The position numbers and the translations under genes were made by a program. Shown one piece after another: positions 10,183 to 20,122 of a stretch of DNA of 64,000 nucleotides. Origin of the DNA: Alnus glutinosa (Eukaryota; Streptophyta; Magnoliopsida; Fagales; Betulaceae). Under the pieces are notes generated by a model, which was given only the letters and a program-made list of their open reading frames with translations, did no database searches and was not told where the DNA came from. The first letter of the stretch is position 1. Each line of letters begins with the position of its first letter. The stretch covers positions 4,092,001-4,156,000 of the forward strand of contig NC_084896.1 of NCBI RefSeq assembly GCF_958979055.1, read 5' to 3'.

Positions 10183-12507
10183 ATGGCATCCCCTTCTTTC
10201 ATCTTCTTCTTTCTCTTTCTATGCGGTTTTACTTCTCAGGTTCTTACAGTTTCTACAGATAAGACGGTCAAGACCTACATCCTCCGAGTGGATTCTCACA
10301 CCAAGCCGTCCATTTTCCCCACCCACTACCACTGGTACGCCTCCGAGTTCGCCGATCCGCTCGCTATTCTCCACGTGTACGACACCGTTTTCCATGGCTT
10401 CTCTGCCTCTCTCACACAGGAACAAGTGTCCTCAATAAGCCAACACCCCTCGGTGCTGGCCGTCTTTGAGGACCGCCGGCGGGAGCTCCATACCACGCGC
10501 TCTCCTCAGTTCCTCGGCCTCCGGAACCAGCGCGGCCTATGGTCAGATTCCGACTATGGCTCCGATGTTATCGTTGGGGTTTTCGACACTGGAATCTGGC
10601 CGGAACGGCGCAGTTTCTCGGACAAGAATCTCGGTCCAATTCCGAAACGGTGGAAAGGGATCTGTACGCCCGGAGAGAAGTTCGCGGCGAGTAATTGCAA
10701 CCGGAAGCTGATCGGTGCGAGGTTCTTCATCAAAGGTCATGAGGCCTCGGGTGCGAGCTCCGGCGTGCCGCCGATTACAATGATGAACGATACGGTGGAG
10801 TACCGATCTCCGAGAGACGCCGACGGCCATGGAACCCACACGGCGTCCACCGCCGCCGGAAGATACGCATTCCAGGCCAGCATGGGCGGTTACGCTGCGG
10901 GAATTGCAAAAGGCGTGGCTCCGAAAGCGAGACTCGCGGTCTACAAGGTCTGCTGGAAGGACTCTGGCTGCTTCGACTCCGATATCCTCTCCGCCTTCGA
11001 CACCGCAGTCTCTGACGGTGTCGACGTCATCTCAATCTCCATCGGCGGCGGAGACGGCATCTCTTCCCCGTACTATCTCGATCCGATCGCAATCGGAGCA
11101 TACGGCGCCGCTTCCAGAGGTGTCTTCGTCTCGTCCTCTGCTGGAAATGAAGGCCCCAGCGCAATGACGGTGACAAACCTCGCTCCCTGGCTTACGACGG
11201 TCGGCGCAGGCACCATAGACCGTAGCTTCCCAGCGATCGTCATCCTCGGAGACGGGCGGAAGCTCTCCGGCGTCTCGCTCTATGCTGGAGCGCCACTCAA
11301 CGGCAAAATGTACCCTCTGATTTATCCAGGCAAGTCCGGTGTATTCTCTGCCTCGCTGTGCATGGAGAATTCCCTGGACGCCAATCTTGTCAGGGGCAAG
11401 ATCGTAATTTGTGAAAGAGGAAACAGCCCGAGAGTGGCCAAAGGCCTGGTGGTGAAGAAGGCCGGCGGCGTCGGAATGATCCTCGCGAACGGGGCTTACA
11501 ACGGCGAAGGACTCGTAGGCGACGCTCATCTACTCCCCGCTTGCGCAGTCGGCGCCGACGAGGGCAATCTCCTCAAGAATTACATCTCATCGGCCTCCAA
11601 TCCCACGGCCACAATCTATTTCCGCGGCACTCAACTCGGAATCAAACCCGCACCGGTGGTTGCCTCATTCTCGGGTCGGGGCCCTAACGGGCTCAATCCC
11701 GAAATTCTCAAGCCTGACCTGATCGCGCCTGGGGTGAACATTTTGGCCGCTTGGACCGACGCGGTCGGGCCCACCGGGTTGGATTCGGATGCCCGAAAGA
11801 CCGAATTCAACATCTTATCGGGTACTTCGATGGCGTGTCCTCACGTGAGTGGCGCAGCGGCTTTGCTGAAGTCGGCCCACCCGGGTTGGAGCCCCGCGGC
11901 GATCCGGTCAGCGATGATGACCACAGCTAGTGTCGTCGACAACCGTGCCCGGCCCATGACGGAGGAGTCAACCGGAAAACCCGCTACGCCGTACGATTTC
12001 GGCGCGGGACATCTCAATTTGGACCGTGCGATGGACCCCGGGTTGGTGTTCGATATCACCAACGATGATTATGTGAACTTTCTCTGCGCGGTTGGTTACG
12101 GGCCGAAGGTGATCCAGGTGGTTACGCGAATTCCGGCGAATTGCCCGGCGAAGAGGCCGGCTCCGGAGAACCTGAACTACCCGTCGATCGCGGCGTTGTT
12201 CTCGGGCGCGTCGGCAGTGGGGCCGTCGAGAAAGACTTTTGTCAGAACCGTGACGAATGTGGGCCCGAATAGGTCGGTGTACGTGGCGAGAGTTGAGGCT
12301 CCCAAGGGGGTGACGGTAACGGTGAAGCCTACCACGCTGGCGTTCACGGCAGGCGTGACGAAACGGAGCTTCGTGGTGACGGTGACGGCGGACACCCGTA
12401 ACCTGGTGCTGGACGACTCGGGGGCTGTATTCGGGTCGCTCTCTTGGTCCGATGGAACCCACGTGGTTCGGAGCCCTATTGTGGTGACCCAGTTGAACCC
12501 TCTTTGA
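10183..12507 (+). CDS. SBT1.6: Subtilisin-like serine protease, SBT1.6-like
   Basis: Intronless, 774 residues, the usual length for plant subtilases. Order: signal peptide (about 1-22), I9 propeptide (about 30-104, ending before TTRSPQFLGL), S8 peptidase domain with an inserted protease-associated domain (about 345-475), and a C-terminal Fn3-like domain (about 660-770). The catalytic set is complete: Asp135 in VFDTGIWP, His216 in DGHGTHT, oxyanion Asn322 in SAGNEGP and Ser549 in GTSMACPHVSG. Family knowledge predicts secretion to the cell wall, autocatalytic propeptide removal and cleavage of extracellular proteins or peptide hormones. The closest remembered relative is Arabidopsis SBT1.6. 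Its specific substrate cannot be read from sequence. The gene is markedly GC-rich (third positions) against an AT-rich surround. The start is the first ATG after the CT leader and opens the signal peptide. Open frames inside it on other frames are shadows caused by this GC bias. Confidence 0.95.
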   Translation: MASPSFIFFFLFLCGFTSQVLTVSTDKTVKTYILRVDSHTKPSIFPTHYHWYASEFADPLAILHVYDTVFHGFSASLTQEQVSSISQHPSVLAVFEDRRRELHTTRSPQFLGLRNQRGLWSDSDYGSDVIVGVFDTGIWPERRSFSDKNLGPIPKRWKGICTPGEKFAASNCNRKLIGARFFIKGHEASGASSGVPPITMMNDTVEYRSPRDADGHGTHTASTAAGRYAFQASMGGYAAGIAKGVAPKARLAVYKVCWKDSGCFDSDILSAFDTAVSDGVDVISISIGGGDGISSPYYLDPIAIGAYGAASRGVFVSSSAGNEGPSAMTVTNLAPWLTTVGAGTIDRSFPAIVILGDGRKLSGVSLYAGAPLNGKMYPLIYPGKSGVFSASLCMENSLDANLVRGKIVICERGNSPRVAKGLVVKKAGGVGMILANGAYNGEGLVGDAHLLPACAVGADEGNLLKNYISSASNPTATIYFRGTQLGIKPAPVVASFSGRGPNGLNPEILKPDLIAPGVNILAAWTDAVGPTGLDSDARKTEFNILSGTSMACPHVSGAAALLKSAHPGWSPAAIRSAMMTTASVVDNRARPMTEESTGKPATPYDFGAGHLNLDRAMDPGLVFDITNDDYVNFLCAVGYGPKVIQVVTRIPANCPAKRPAPENLNYPSIAALFSGASAVGPSRKTFVRTVTNVGPNRSVYVARVEAPKGVTVTVKPTTLAFTAGVTKRSFVVTVTADTRNLVLDDSGAVFGSLSWSDGTHVVRSPIVVTQLNPL

Positions 12508-15500
12508 CTGTGAGCTTCGGGATTCGATCATATCGTTTTGATCGATGGTCGAGAACTATTAGGTGTAGTGTAGTCGTGTAGAACTCGCTACATGAGGTTT
12601 TAACTCTTTTTTTTTTTTTTTTTTCCCTGTGTGATTTTACTTATTAGTCTCTGTTTTTCCTTTTTCGTTGCTTTTATTTTTATTTATTTTATTTTTCCTT
12701 TCAGATGTGTTATAGACTTTCAGATGTGTCATCAACTTATCTATATAAGGAATACTGTTATAATATAGCCTAGCAAAATTGGGCATATTCTTATTTTTTG
12801 AGATAATTATAGACTGTCTCTGTCAAAACAAAAGATTGGGGGTTTAATCAGCTAAGAAGAGAATAGGGTGCCTTGATAATAGATTCGATTTGTTCATGTT
12901 GTTGAAGGAATTTAGAATAAATTGTATTGGTTGATGATTTTTGGTCCAATTAGAGAATCAACTATTTTATCATCTGAATCATTCCTATTATAAGATACCT
13001 GGTACCCCTTTGTATTATAATATGTAATTGTGTCAGTGGCAGTGTGTCCCACGATGTTTCTTTGTTTAATTAAATAAAATTTAAGATATCAATCTTTCCC
13101 CGTTAAATTAAAGAAGATGCACTACTCTTTTCAATTATTGTACCTTTTTTCTCCCTTCTTTTTCTAATATTTAATAATTTTTATTTTAATTTAATTTTTT
13201 TTTTTGCATAAAGGTAATATTATCTATACACTAATTTGAGTATTTGTCTTCTCCTTAAGTTGTTTTTTTTTTTTTACATGAGTTAGTGGAGGTGCTGCTT
13301 GGGCAAGAAGACCCATCGAGGAGAAATTGTCGGCATCCCCTGTTTTATCTTTACCATGGTAAAAAAATGAAAACTTTTTTTCTTTTTCTTTTTCTTCTTT
13401 ATCAAAATTACAACGAAGAAGAATTAAAACAAGGGAAAAGGAAAAGAGAAGTGCTTTGTTTTAGTAAATTTAGTTTAGGTTGTTGTCATTAAGGCTTTTG
13501 AGGGTGTCCGGACCATATGGGGGGACAGGACATTATAATTGATTGAGATGGTTGAACCGCCACAAAAGACCAATAATCTTTAATTCCTTTTTAACAAAAT
13601 CTCCCTGCAAATCAATGTCCCCCCATTAAAAAAGACAAAATGATGGGATTGGTGGGGGGAAGACCCTCTTCCCCCTTACTTTGGTTGCTTTTATTCAGCC
13701 GACAGTCAGGCATGTGGAGGAGGGGACTGTGATAAATGAATGGGGGAAGCTTGGCTTTCCAATTTCCATAAGAAATTAAAAAAGGGACCAAATTTGGTAG
13801 TATCCATTCATATCTGTACTCATTCATTATTTAACCATACTGGAGACCCTTGTGGGTCGGCCACTAATGCTGGTAAAAGATCTCCATGATTTTTACTGTT
13901 GTCTTCTACGGTGAAGAGATTATTTGAGTGAAGAACTGGGTAGCAACTAGGGAAGCCTCGTACTCTGCTTTGAATAAGCTTACATCAGTCATAGTTAACA
14001 ACCAGTTCCTGGCTCCTGCTTGCTTAATGGACAATTTTCTGAGTGAGAAATTTTTTATAATATAATCCCTAGGCAGGGCATAAATCAATGAACCCTTAGA
14101 ACCTACTTAAAGGTCAGAAACTTCAACAACAATTAATCAGATAAATTACACATCTGATTGGCTTAAATAAAGAAACAAAGATTTGCATGAATATAAAATT
14201 CTAATAATATAAGGTAAGATGGTCCAGGACTCCAGGGCCTATGATTATACCCGCAAGTCAAGGTGAAGTCTTCTATAAACACCATTCTAATTAGCCTTAA
14301 ATGGAGAACGGAACTGACATTGACAATGTTTTAGTTTTTGGATTATTCTAGATTTTGGAACCACCTTCAAGACCCACGTTGTCCACTTGAGAAAGTGACT
14401 TATTGTCAGTGAGTGCACATCTGGTGTGGAAGCCACAATATGTTGATCATATAGTGTAGAAATGCCAGGCTTCGTGGCTTGTGTGTGGTTATAGTTCATC
14501 TCTAAGTAGACTAGAGTCAAACTAAACACAAAAAGCATGCATTAACAAACAGAGCCTCTAATTCTTGCTCAGACAACAGTTCTTACAACATGTGTATATT
14601 GTAGGAGGGTTGAAACGCATGAAACTCGAAGGTAAAAAGCAAAACTGAGAAGGTCGAAAGGCCCTCATACAGCAACCATACTATGATCATTGATCAATAC
14701 TGCAATTATACACTACATGAATTCTTTGTAGTCATTTCAAAGAGCATGACAATTATGGACGTTATACCAACAAATGTCTGCATTGCAAGTGCTGCTTCTT
14801 CCATTGCTGGACTGCAAGCCAGCACAATAGGCATCGGAATGAAGTATGATTCGTGCGTCAATTAGAAGAGCAACGAAAATAAGAAGGAAAGAAATGGTTG
14901 CAGAAAGCAAAAGGAGGGTGAGGCTAGAGAAGCTTAACAAACCGCTAACTTGCAGGAGTTGAGGAATAAGATAAAAGAAAGTCCAGACGTAGCTCCAGTT
15001 GGATGCAAGTATATCTGGTATTCTCATGAGGGTCTATAGAAAAGAAAGTTTGTTGGATAGAGTAAGGACTTACTAGAGTATATGTAGGGAAAAAGGACTT
15101 AAATGAAGGGTGTATTATTACTGCAAATTGAAGCAGAAACGGAGACAAGGGTGGGCCTAGAAATTCATGGAACAACCAAATTTGTGAGGCTGATGTAGAT
15201 GGGGCGTGAGAATTTTTTTTGTTTACCAAGCCAAAGATTTCTGTTCAAAAACTTTAAGAGAGAGCCAAAGATTTCTGCTCCACAGTTAGAGGATTCCTGC
15301 AGAGTCTTCACAAGGTTGATGTTACCTTCATGATTTAACGTCGAGTTACTAGAAACCCAAGTCAGAAATATACAAGAACTCGTGAGAAAGTAAAATAAGT
15401 ACGCTGCGGGTCCACTTCTGGTTCATTGTCTTCTGTATTTCATAGCTTTCTTTTGGATTAGATATGCATTCATAGCAAGCTCATCTTAAGCGCAGATGAA

Positions 15501-15819
15501 TTGACATTGGGCTCCCTGGGTCCACTGCTCAAGATACTCTATCAAAAATCGTTGAAAAAGCATCACCCTTTGCCACTGATTTCAAGGCCCAATAATTATA
15601 CCATCAATAACCATTCAAGTTGTACTGCACACAGATGCAAGTAGATAAAGATTATAACATTCTCAGTATGTAATAGTCCAGCTATCATTCATGAACCTCC
15701 TTTGAGAAAAAAAAATGCTAAATTTCAATACCGATAAGATCCAAGAGAGACATCCTAAACTTTGATGAATTCCCATCTAAAACTTCTCTTGTTGAGTATT
15801 TAAAGTTACACAATCGTCA
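12508..15819. other. Non-coding spacer between the subtilase and PPR genes
   Basis: 3' regions of two converging genes plus spacer. It holds several T-runs (12609, 13198, 13262). A minus-strand open frame at 14737-15027 (96 codons) reads as a hydrophobic peptide but lies in pyrimidine-rich DNA downstream of the PPR stop, and I do not recognise it. No transposon ends were resolved. No gene supported. Confidence 0.55.
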
Positions 15820-17781
15820 TCAAAAATCATATGGAATCCCATTGAGTAAGCTGATCCCTGGATTTTTTAACAAACGCTTCTTCTTCAGGCTTGATCTCAA
15901 TGATTCAGCATCCTGAAACCTACCAACTGATGCATAAACATTTGAAAGAAGCACAACTTGATCATATCCTTCAGGATCCCGCTCAGGTATTTTGCTTGCT
16001 GCTAGTTCTGCAAGCCCCACATTGCCATGAACCATACATCCACTCAGCAAAGCTCTCCAAACATTTGGGCTCATCCCTTCCAAAAATTTGCTAGCAAACC
16101 CAATTGCATCAGGTAAGCAGCCTGCCCTTGCAAGCAAGTCAACTACACAACCATAATGCTCTTGGCTTGGCTTTATTCTTTTCTCTTCCACCATCTGATT
16201 GAATATCATCAGACCATCATTCACCAAACCTGCATGGCTGCAAGCACTCAAAATGCACAGATAAGTCGCACTATCAGGATCTTCTCCACAACTCCTCATC
16301 TCATGGTAGAGGGTGATAGCAGTTTTTCCATGACCATTGATCCCGTACCCATTTAAAATCGTATTCCAAGAGACTACGTTTTGAAGATAACCCATCTCCT
16401 TAAAAACATTGTGGGCAAGTTCCACCATCCCACACTTTGAGTATGTTGATATGAGACTATTCTGAACGGCTCTATAAGAGGAGAAACCAGCTTCAAAAGC
16501 AAAACAATGGAGCTGCTGGCTGAGCTCAAAAGCAGCAAGCCCACCGGAAGCAGTTAAAGCACCAATCAACATTGTTGGATCAAGGCAAAAGTTTTCCTCT
16601 AGTCTTGCTTCAACCAAGAGATTCAAAGCCTCTCTTGGGTGTCCATTCTGTGCACAGCCAAAAATCATTGCCGTCCATGAAACCAAACTCTTCTGAGTTG
16701 TTTGATCAAATATAGTTCTCGAGGAATACAAGTCACTGCACTTGGAATACATCGCAATGAGAGAGTTTTCCAGAGTGAGCTCAGATCCAAACCCGCAAAC
16801 AACAGCTTGAGCATGGACTTGTCTCCCTCTCTTTAAATCCCCGAGGATTGCACAAGCTGAAATGAGATTAATGATTACCGCAGTGTCATAACCGATACCG
16901 CTATCCCTCATTCTGCAGAAAATCTCCAGTGCATCACGGCCATATTCAAGGCCAATAAATAAACCCATTATTATTGTCCAACTGATAACATCTTTGCATT
17001 GCATCTCATCAAATATTTTAACTGCAGCATCTAAATCCATCAAACTTGAATACATATCAAGAACCGAATTATTAACAGATACATCAAAAACAATTGCAGA
17101 TTTAACAATTAATCCATGGATACATTCACAAAGCCTCTGTGACTCCAAAGCAATGCAACCCCTAATAAGACCTAACACCGTAGCTGCATTAGGTACCAAA
17201 CCAAACTCCCGGAACTGGTTCAACAGCAAAAGGCCCTCTTCAAAGAGTTTGTTATGTACAAACCCGGCTACCACTGCATTGCACGAAATCAAACCCGGGC
17301 TCTTCAGTCCCTTAAATACTTTATAAGAGTCAATCATAATTCCACACTTGGCATACATATCTAAGATAGCAGTGATCACTATCGTATCAGACTCTAACCC
17401 AGTTTTAACAACCAGTCCATGAACGGATTGTCCAAGCACCAAGCTTCGCAAGCCTGCAGTGCTAACAATAACACCAACCACGGTGAAAGAATTAGGATCC
17501 AAACCCGATATCCGCATATGGGAATACAAACCCATGGATTTTCTATGGAAACCATTTTTGGCATATCCATGAATCATGATGGAATATGAAACAACGTCTT
17601 TGTCAGGCATATCGTCGAACAGCTTCTCTGCATCTTCAATCCTTCCGAATTTGAAGCAATTGCTCAGGCGCTTTGAGGAGTTATACGGGTCAATGCTAGG
17701 ACAAGAACGTTGGGATGAATTGGAAAAGTTTTTGAATTGCCAAAAAGCAACTGGGATTCCCTTTATCTTCTTTAAGATCAT
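15820..17781 (-). CDS. Pentatricopeptide repeat protein, PLS class, E subgroup
   Basis: Intronless, 653 residues from the first ATG at 17781-17779. The open frame extends upstream to 17868 without an ATG, so that part is excluded. The N-terminus is basic and lacks acidic residues (MILKKIKG... then a Ser/Gln/Asn-rich stretch), consistent with organelle import. From about residue 45 to the end there are tandem PPR motifs in P-L-S order, with typical phrases DVVSYSIMIHGYAKNG, ILDMYAKCG, SWTAMIFGCAQNGH and ACSHAGLVNDG. It ends in an E-type extension (LSNVYASVGRFQDAESLR, then NPGISLLNGI). There is no DYW deaminase domain. Family members bind organellar RNA; E-class proteins usually serve in C-to-U editing. 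Target and organelle are not readable here. The gene is divergently oriented to the ERD7-like duplication, whose left boundary falls about 70 bp upstream of this ATG. Confidence 0.9.
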   Translation of the reverse strand: MILKKIKGIPVAFWQFKNFSNSSQRSCPSIDPYNSSKRLSNCFKFGRIEDAEKLFDDMPDKDVVSYSIMIHGYAKNGFHRKSMGLYSHMRISGLDPNSFTVVGVIVSTAGLRSLVLGQSVHGLVVKTGLESDTIVITAILDMYAKCGIMIDSYKVFKGLKSPGLISCNAVVAGFVHNKLFEEGLLLLNQFREFGLVPNAATVLGLIRGCIALESQRLCECIHGLIVKSAIVFDVSVNNSVLDMYSSLMDLDAAVKIFDEMQCKDVISWTIIMGLFIGLEYGRDALEIFCRMRDSGIGYDTAVIINLISACAILGDLKRGRQVHAQAVVCGFGSELTLENSLIAMYSKCSDLYSSRTIFDQTTQKSLVSWTAMIFGCAQNGHPREALNLLVEARLEENFCLDPTMLIGALTASGGLAAFELSQQLHCFAFEAGFSSYRAVQNSLISTYSKCGMVELAHNVFKEMGYLQNVVSWNTILNGYGINGHGKTAITLYHEMRSCGEDPDSATYLCILSACSHAGLVNDGLMIFNQMVEEKRIKPSQEHYGCVVDLLARAGCLPDAIGFASKFLEGMSPNVWRALLSGCMVHGNVGLAELAASKIPERDPEGYDQVVLLSNVYASVGRFQDAESLRSSLKKKRLLKNPGISLLNGIPYDF

Positions 17782-18118
17782 AGTCCATAGAAATTGCAGG
17801 GGTGTGGAACTGTGGAAGTATAATATCACGTAGCTTTCGATTTTAGCATGTTGTAGAAATAGGTGCAACGTAACTCTGGTATTGGGCTTATTTGATTCTT
17901 GGGCCTAGTATTTTTTGTCCAACGTGTGAGGTGGGCCAATTCAGAGTCTCAGCCAGTCCGAAGCTCCAAGCCCATCAAGACAGAACTCTTAACCACCTAG
18001 TAAGCTTTAAGTTTTTTTTTTGTTTATTTTTTATTTTTTGTTTATTTATTTATTTTTTTTTTAATTTGCCACGTGGTAAAGGTAGTCAGGAGTTTTGTCT
18101 TGGGTGACAATGTATCAA

Positions 18119-18403
18119 GAGAAATGATTAAAACATTCACACTACACAACACCAAGGCACAATGGAGTGGGGCCCACACATGGACCCCACTCCATTGTGC
18201 CTTGGTGTTGTGTCATTGTTGTGTAGTGTGAGTGTAAGGATCACTCCCCATGTATCAATTGGGGAGTGATCTCTGCACTCTTTGTGCATAACAATAGTAC
18301 AACACCAAGGCACATTGGGGTGGGACCCAATGTGTGGGCTCCACCCCAATGTGCCTTGGTGTTGTGTCATTGTTGTACATTGTGAGTGTTTTGATCATTT
18401 TCC
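18119..18403. mobile_element. Composite fold-back element with three hairpins
   Basis: Three successive inverted repeats. The first is a perfect 29-bp stem, arms 18144-18172 and 18185-18213, around ACACCAAGGCACAATGGAG. The second is a short 11-bp stem, 18239-18249 with 18261-18271. The third is a perfect 25-bp stem, 18299-18323 with 18341-18365, related in sequence to the first. Outer ends GAAATGATTAAAACATTCAC and the complement GAAAATGATCAAAACACTCA also pair. GTATCAA flanks both sides (18112-18118, 18404-18410). Non-coding; the superfamily is uncertain. Confidence 0.65.
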
Positions 18404-18417
18404 GTATCAATTATCAT

Positions 18418-18556
18418 TGTACAGACACTCACAATAGATGTGAGACCTATGTGGGACTCATATATTGTACACACACTCACAATGGATGTGTGACCCATGT
18501 GTGATAGGTCACATATGCATGAGTCTCACACTTATTATGAGTGTGTGTACAAGATG
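18418..18556. repeat. Imperfect inverted repeat
   Basis: The left arm begins TTGTACAGACACTCACAATA and the complement of the right arm begins TTGTACACACACTCATAATA. Related wording (TTGTACACACACTCACAAT) recurs at about 18466. A fold-back sequence next to the composite element; ends are not defined by a target duplication. Confidence 0.5.
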
Positions 18557-18918
18557 GGTGCGTGCAAATAACACAACTTTATTTAGATAAATTGGAGTCA
18601 TTAGACTATGAAACTCAACAAAAATAAAAGAAAAATGTTCGGGGGTAAAATTTTTTACTACAAGTCCTTGTAAATTTACATGAAAGTTTATATTTTATGA
18701 AAATAAGTGTTTTGTGGACTACAATGTAGTTGTTTATATTTAGTGGTTAACATGGTAAGTATCACATAAACTACTACATTAATTGTAAATGTGATAAGTA
18801 TCATATGTACTACTACATAAATTTGTAAAAGAATAGTACTTATAAGAACACTCATAAATAAATTAAGGGTACAAAATTATTTTGAACTTAGAAAGTGATG
18901 CTCCTAAACATGACGTTA

Positions 18919-19459
18919 TGGGGGTGTTTGGTAAATAACATATCATTCCCCTCATATATTTTCATTTTTCCTAAAAACAATCTACTTCAAAACATTCTAA
19001 CTTTTTTCACCTTTTTTTTTTATCACATCAATAATTTTTTATTACTATACAAATAAAAAAAATCCACTATAACACAAAAACTTTTTCACTTTTTCATACA
19101 AATTTTGGCCCCGTTTAAAAACCCTTACCCTCCCCTCCCCTTGGGATTTTTTTTTGAATGATTGAAAAATAAAATTGATGTGATATAAAATTGAAATAAT
19201 TTATATGGAAAAGTGAAAAAAATTTGTATTGTAGTGAGTTTTTTATTTAAAAAGTAATAAAAAAGTGTTGATGTGATATAAAAAGTGAAAAAAGTTAAGA
19301 ATGTTTTAAAGTTGATGTGTTTTTTAGAGAAGTGAAGGGAAGGGAAGGGGAGGGGAAAGTAGTTTTCAAACGGAGCCTCTTTTTTTTTTTATATCACATC
19401 AACCACTTCTTACTACTACTAAAAAAAAGTTCAACTCAACAATCTTTACCAAACACACC
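18919..19459. mobile_element. Harbinger-like TIR element with a second TIR repeat inside
   Basis: The outer element starts TGGGGGTGTTTGGTAAATAA and ends so that its complement begins GGTGTGTTTGGTAAAGATTG. It is flanked by TTA at 18916-18918 and 19460-19462. Inside, 19107-19377 has its own inverted ends, GGCCCCGTTTAAAAAC and GGCTCCGTTTGAAAAC, with CCCTCCCC-type subterminal runs. No coding capacity. A 3-bp TTA duplication suggests PIF/Harbinger. Confidence 0.6.
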
Positions 19460-19600
19460 TTAACCTTGTCACTTTTGCAGAGACCAACCTCCACAATTAT
19501 TATGGGGCGTCTTCCCCGCGTGCCACGTATGCTTCCCACAACTGTAAGCCGAACCAATATGCCTTCTATTTCCATTAGTCATACGATTCCGGGTACCTAA

Positions 19601-20080
19601 GAGTATTCCCAATAAGCTCTCAATTTCAAAATTTTCACCAAAATTTGGAGAATATCTTAAAAAAGCCAACTTTAACAAACTCTTTATAATTCATATATTT
19701 TGTTTATTGTCATAATTTCACCTCAAATTTGGCTCTCCAATTCCATTAGCTATTATTTTTTTATTATTATTATTTTTATTTTTTTTCATTTTCACGTTTC
19801 AATTCGCTCATTTCTTTTTCACTTTTCCTCCCCCACCTTTAACTTCACTTTTTCCTGTTGTTCAACTTGTTCTCTCCATCTCTGTATTCACAAACTTTTT
19901 CTCTGCTGTTCGATCACTTTCTCTCTCGCAGCATCCCCTTCCACGATGCTCCAGCACGCCCACCCTCCAGCTTCGGTACCATTCTCTCTCTCTCTCTCTC
20001 TCTCTCTCTGCTATAGAGTACAAAATACACAAATGGGTGATGGTTTTTATCACAGATTTGCACTTGAGCTACACTAGGCG

Positions 20081-20122
<42 letters not shown>

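Noticed and set aside
11032-11529. Long antisense frames inside the subtilase gene (also 11968-12531, 10543-10839)
   Set aside because: They arise from the high GC of third positions in the subtilase and have no start context, splice signals or recognisable domains. The sense frame has complete catalytic motifs.
17782-17868. Longer N-terminus for the PPR protein
   Set aside because: The upstream part of the open frame has no ATG; it begins at TTG. The first ATG at 17781 gives a basic, import-like N-terminus.
18144-18213. MicroRNA precursor
   Set aside because: The stem is perfect over 29 bp with no bulges, is duplicated nearby and is flanked by transposon-like ends. That fits a young fold-back element rather than a conserved microRNA gene; no known plant microRNA sequence was recognised.
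19862-20077. Frames rich in Ser/Leu or Arg/Glu across a CT repeat
   Set aside because: They are products of the (TC)n microsatellite read on either strand.
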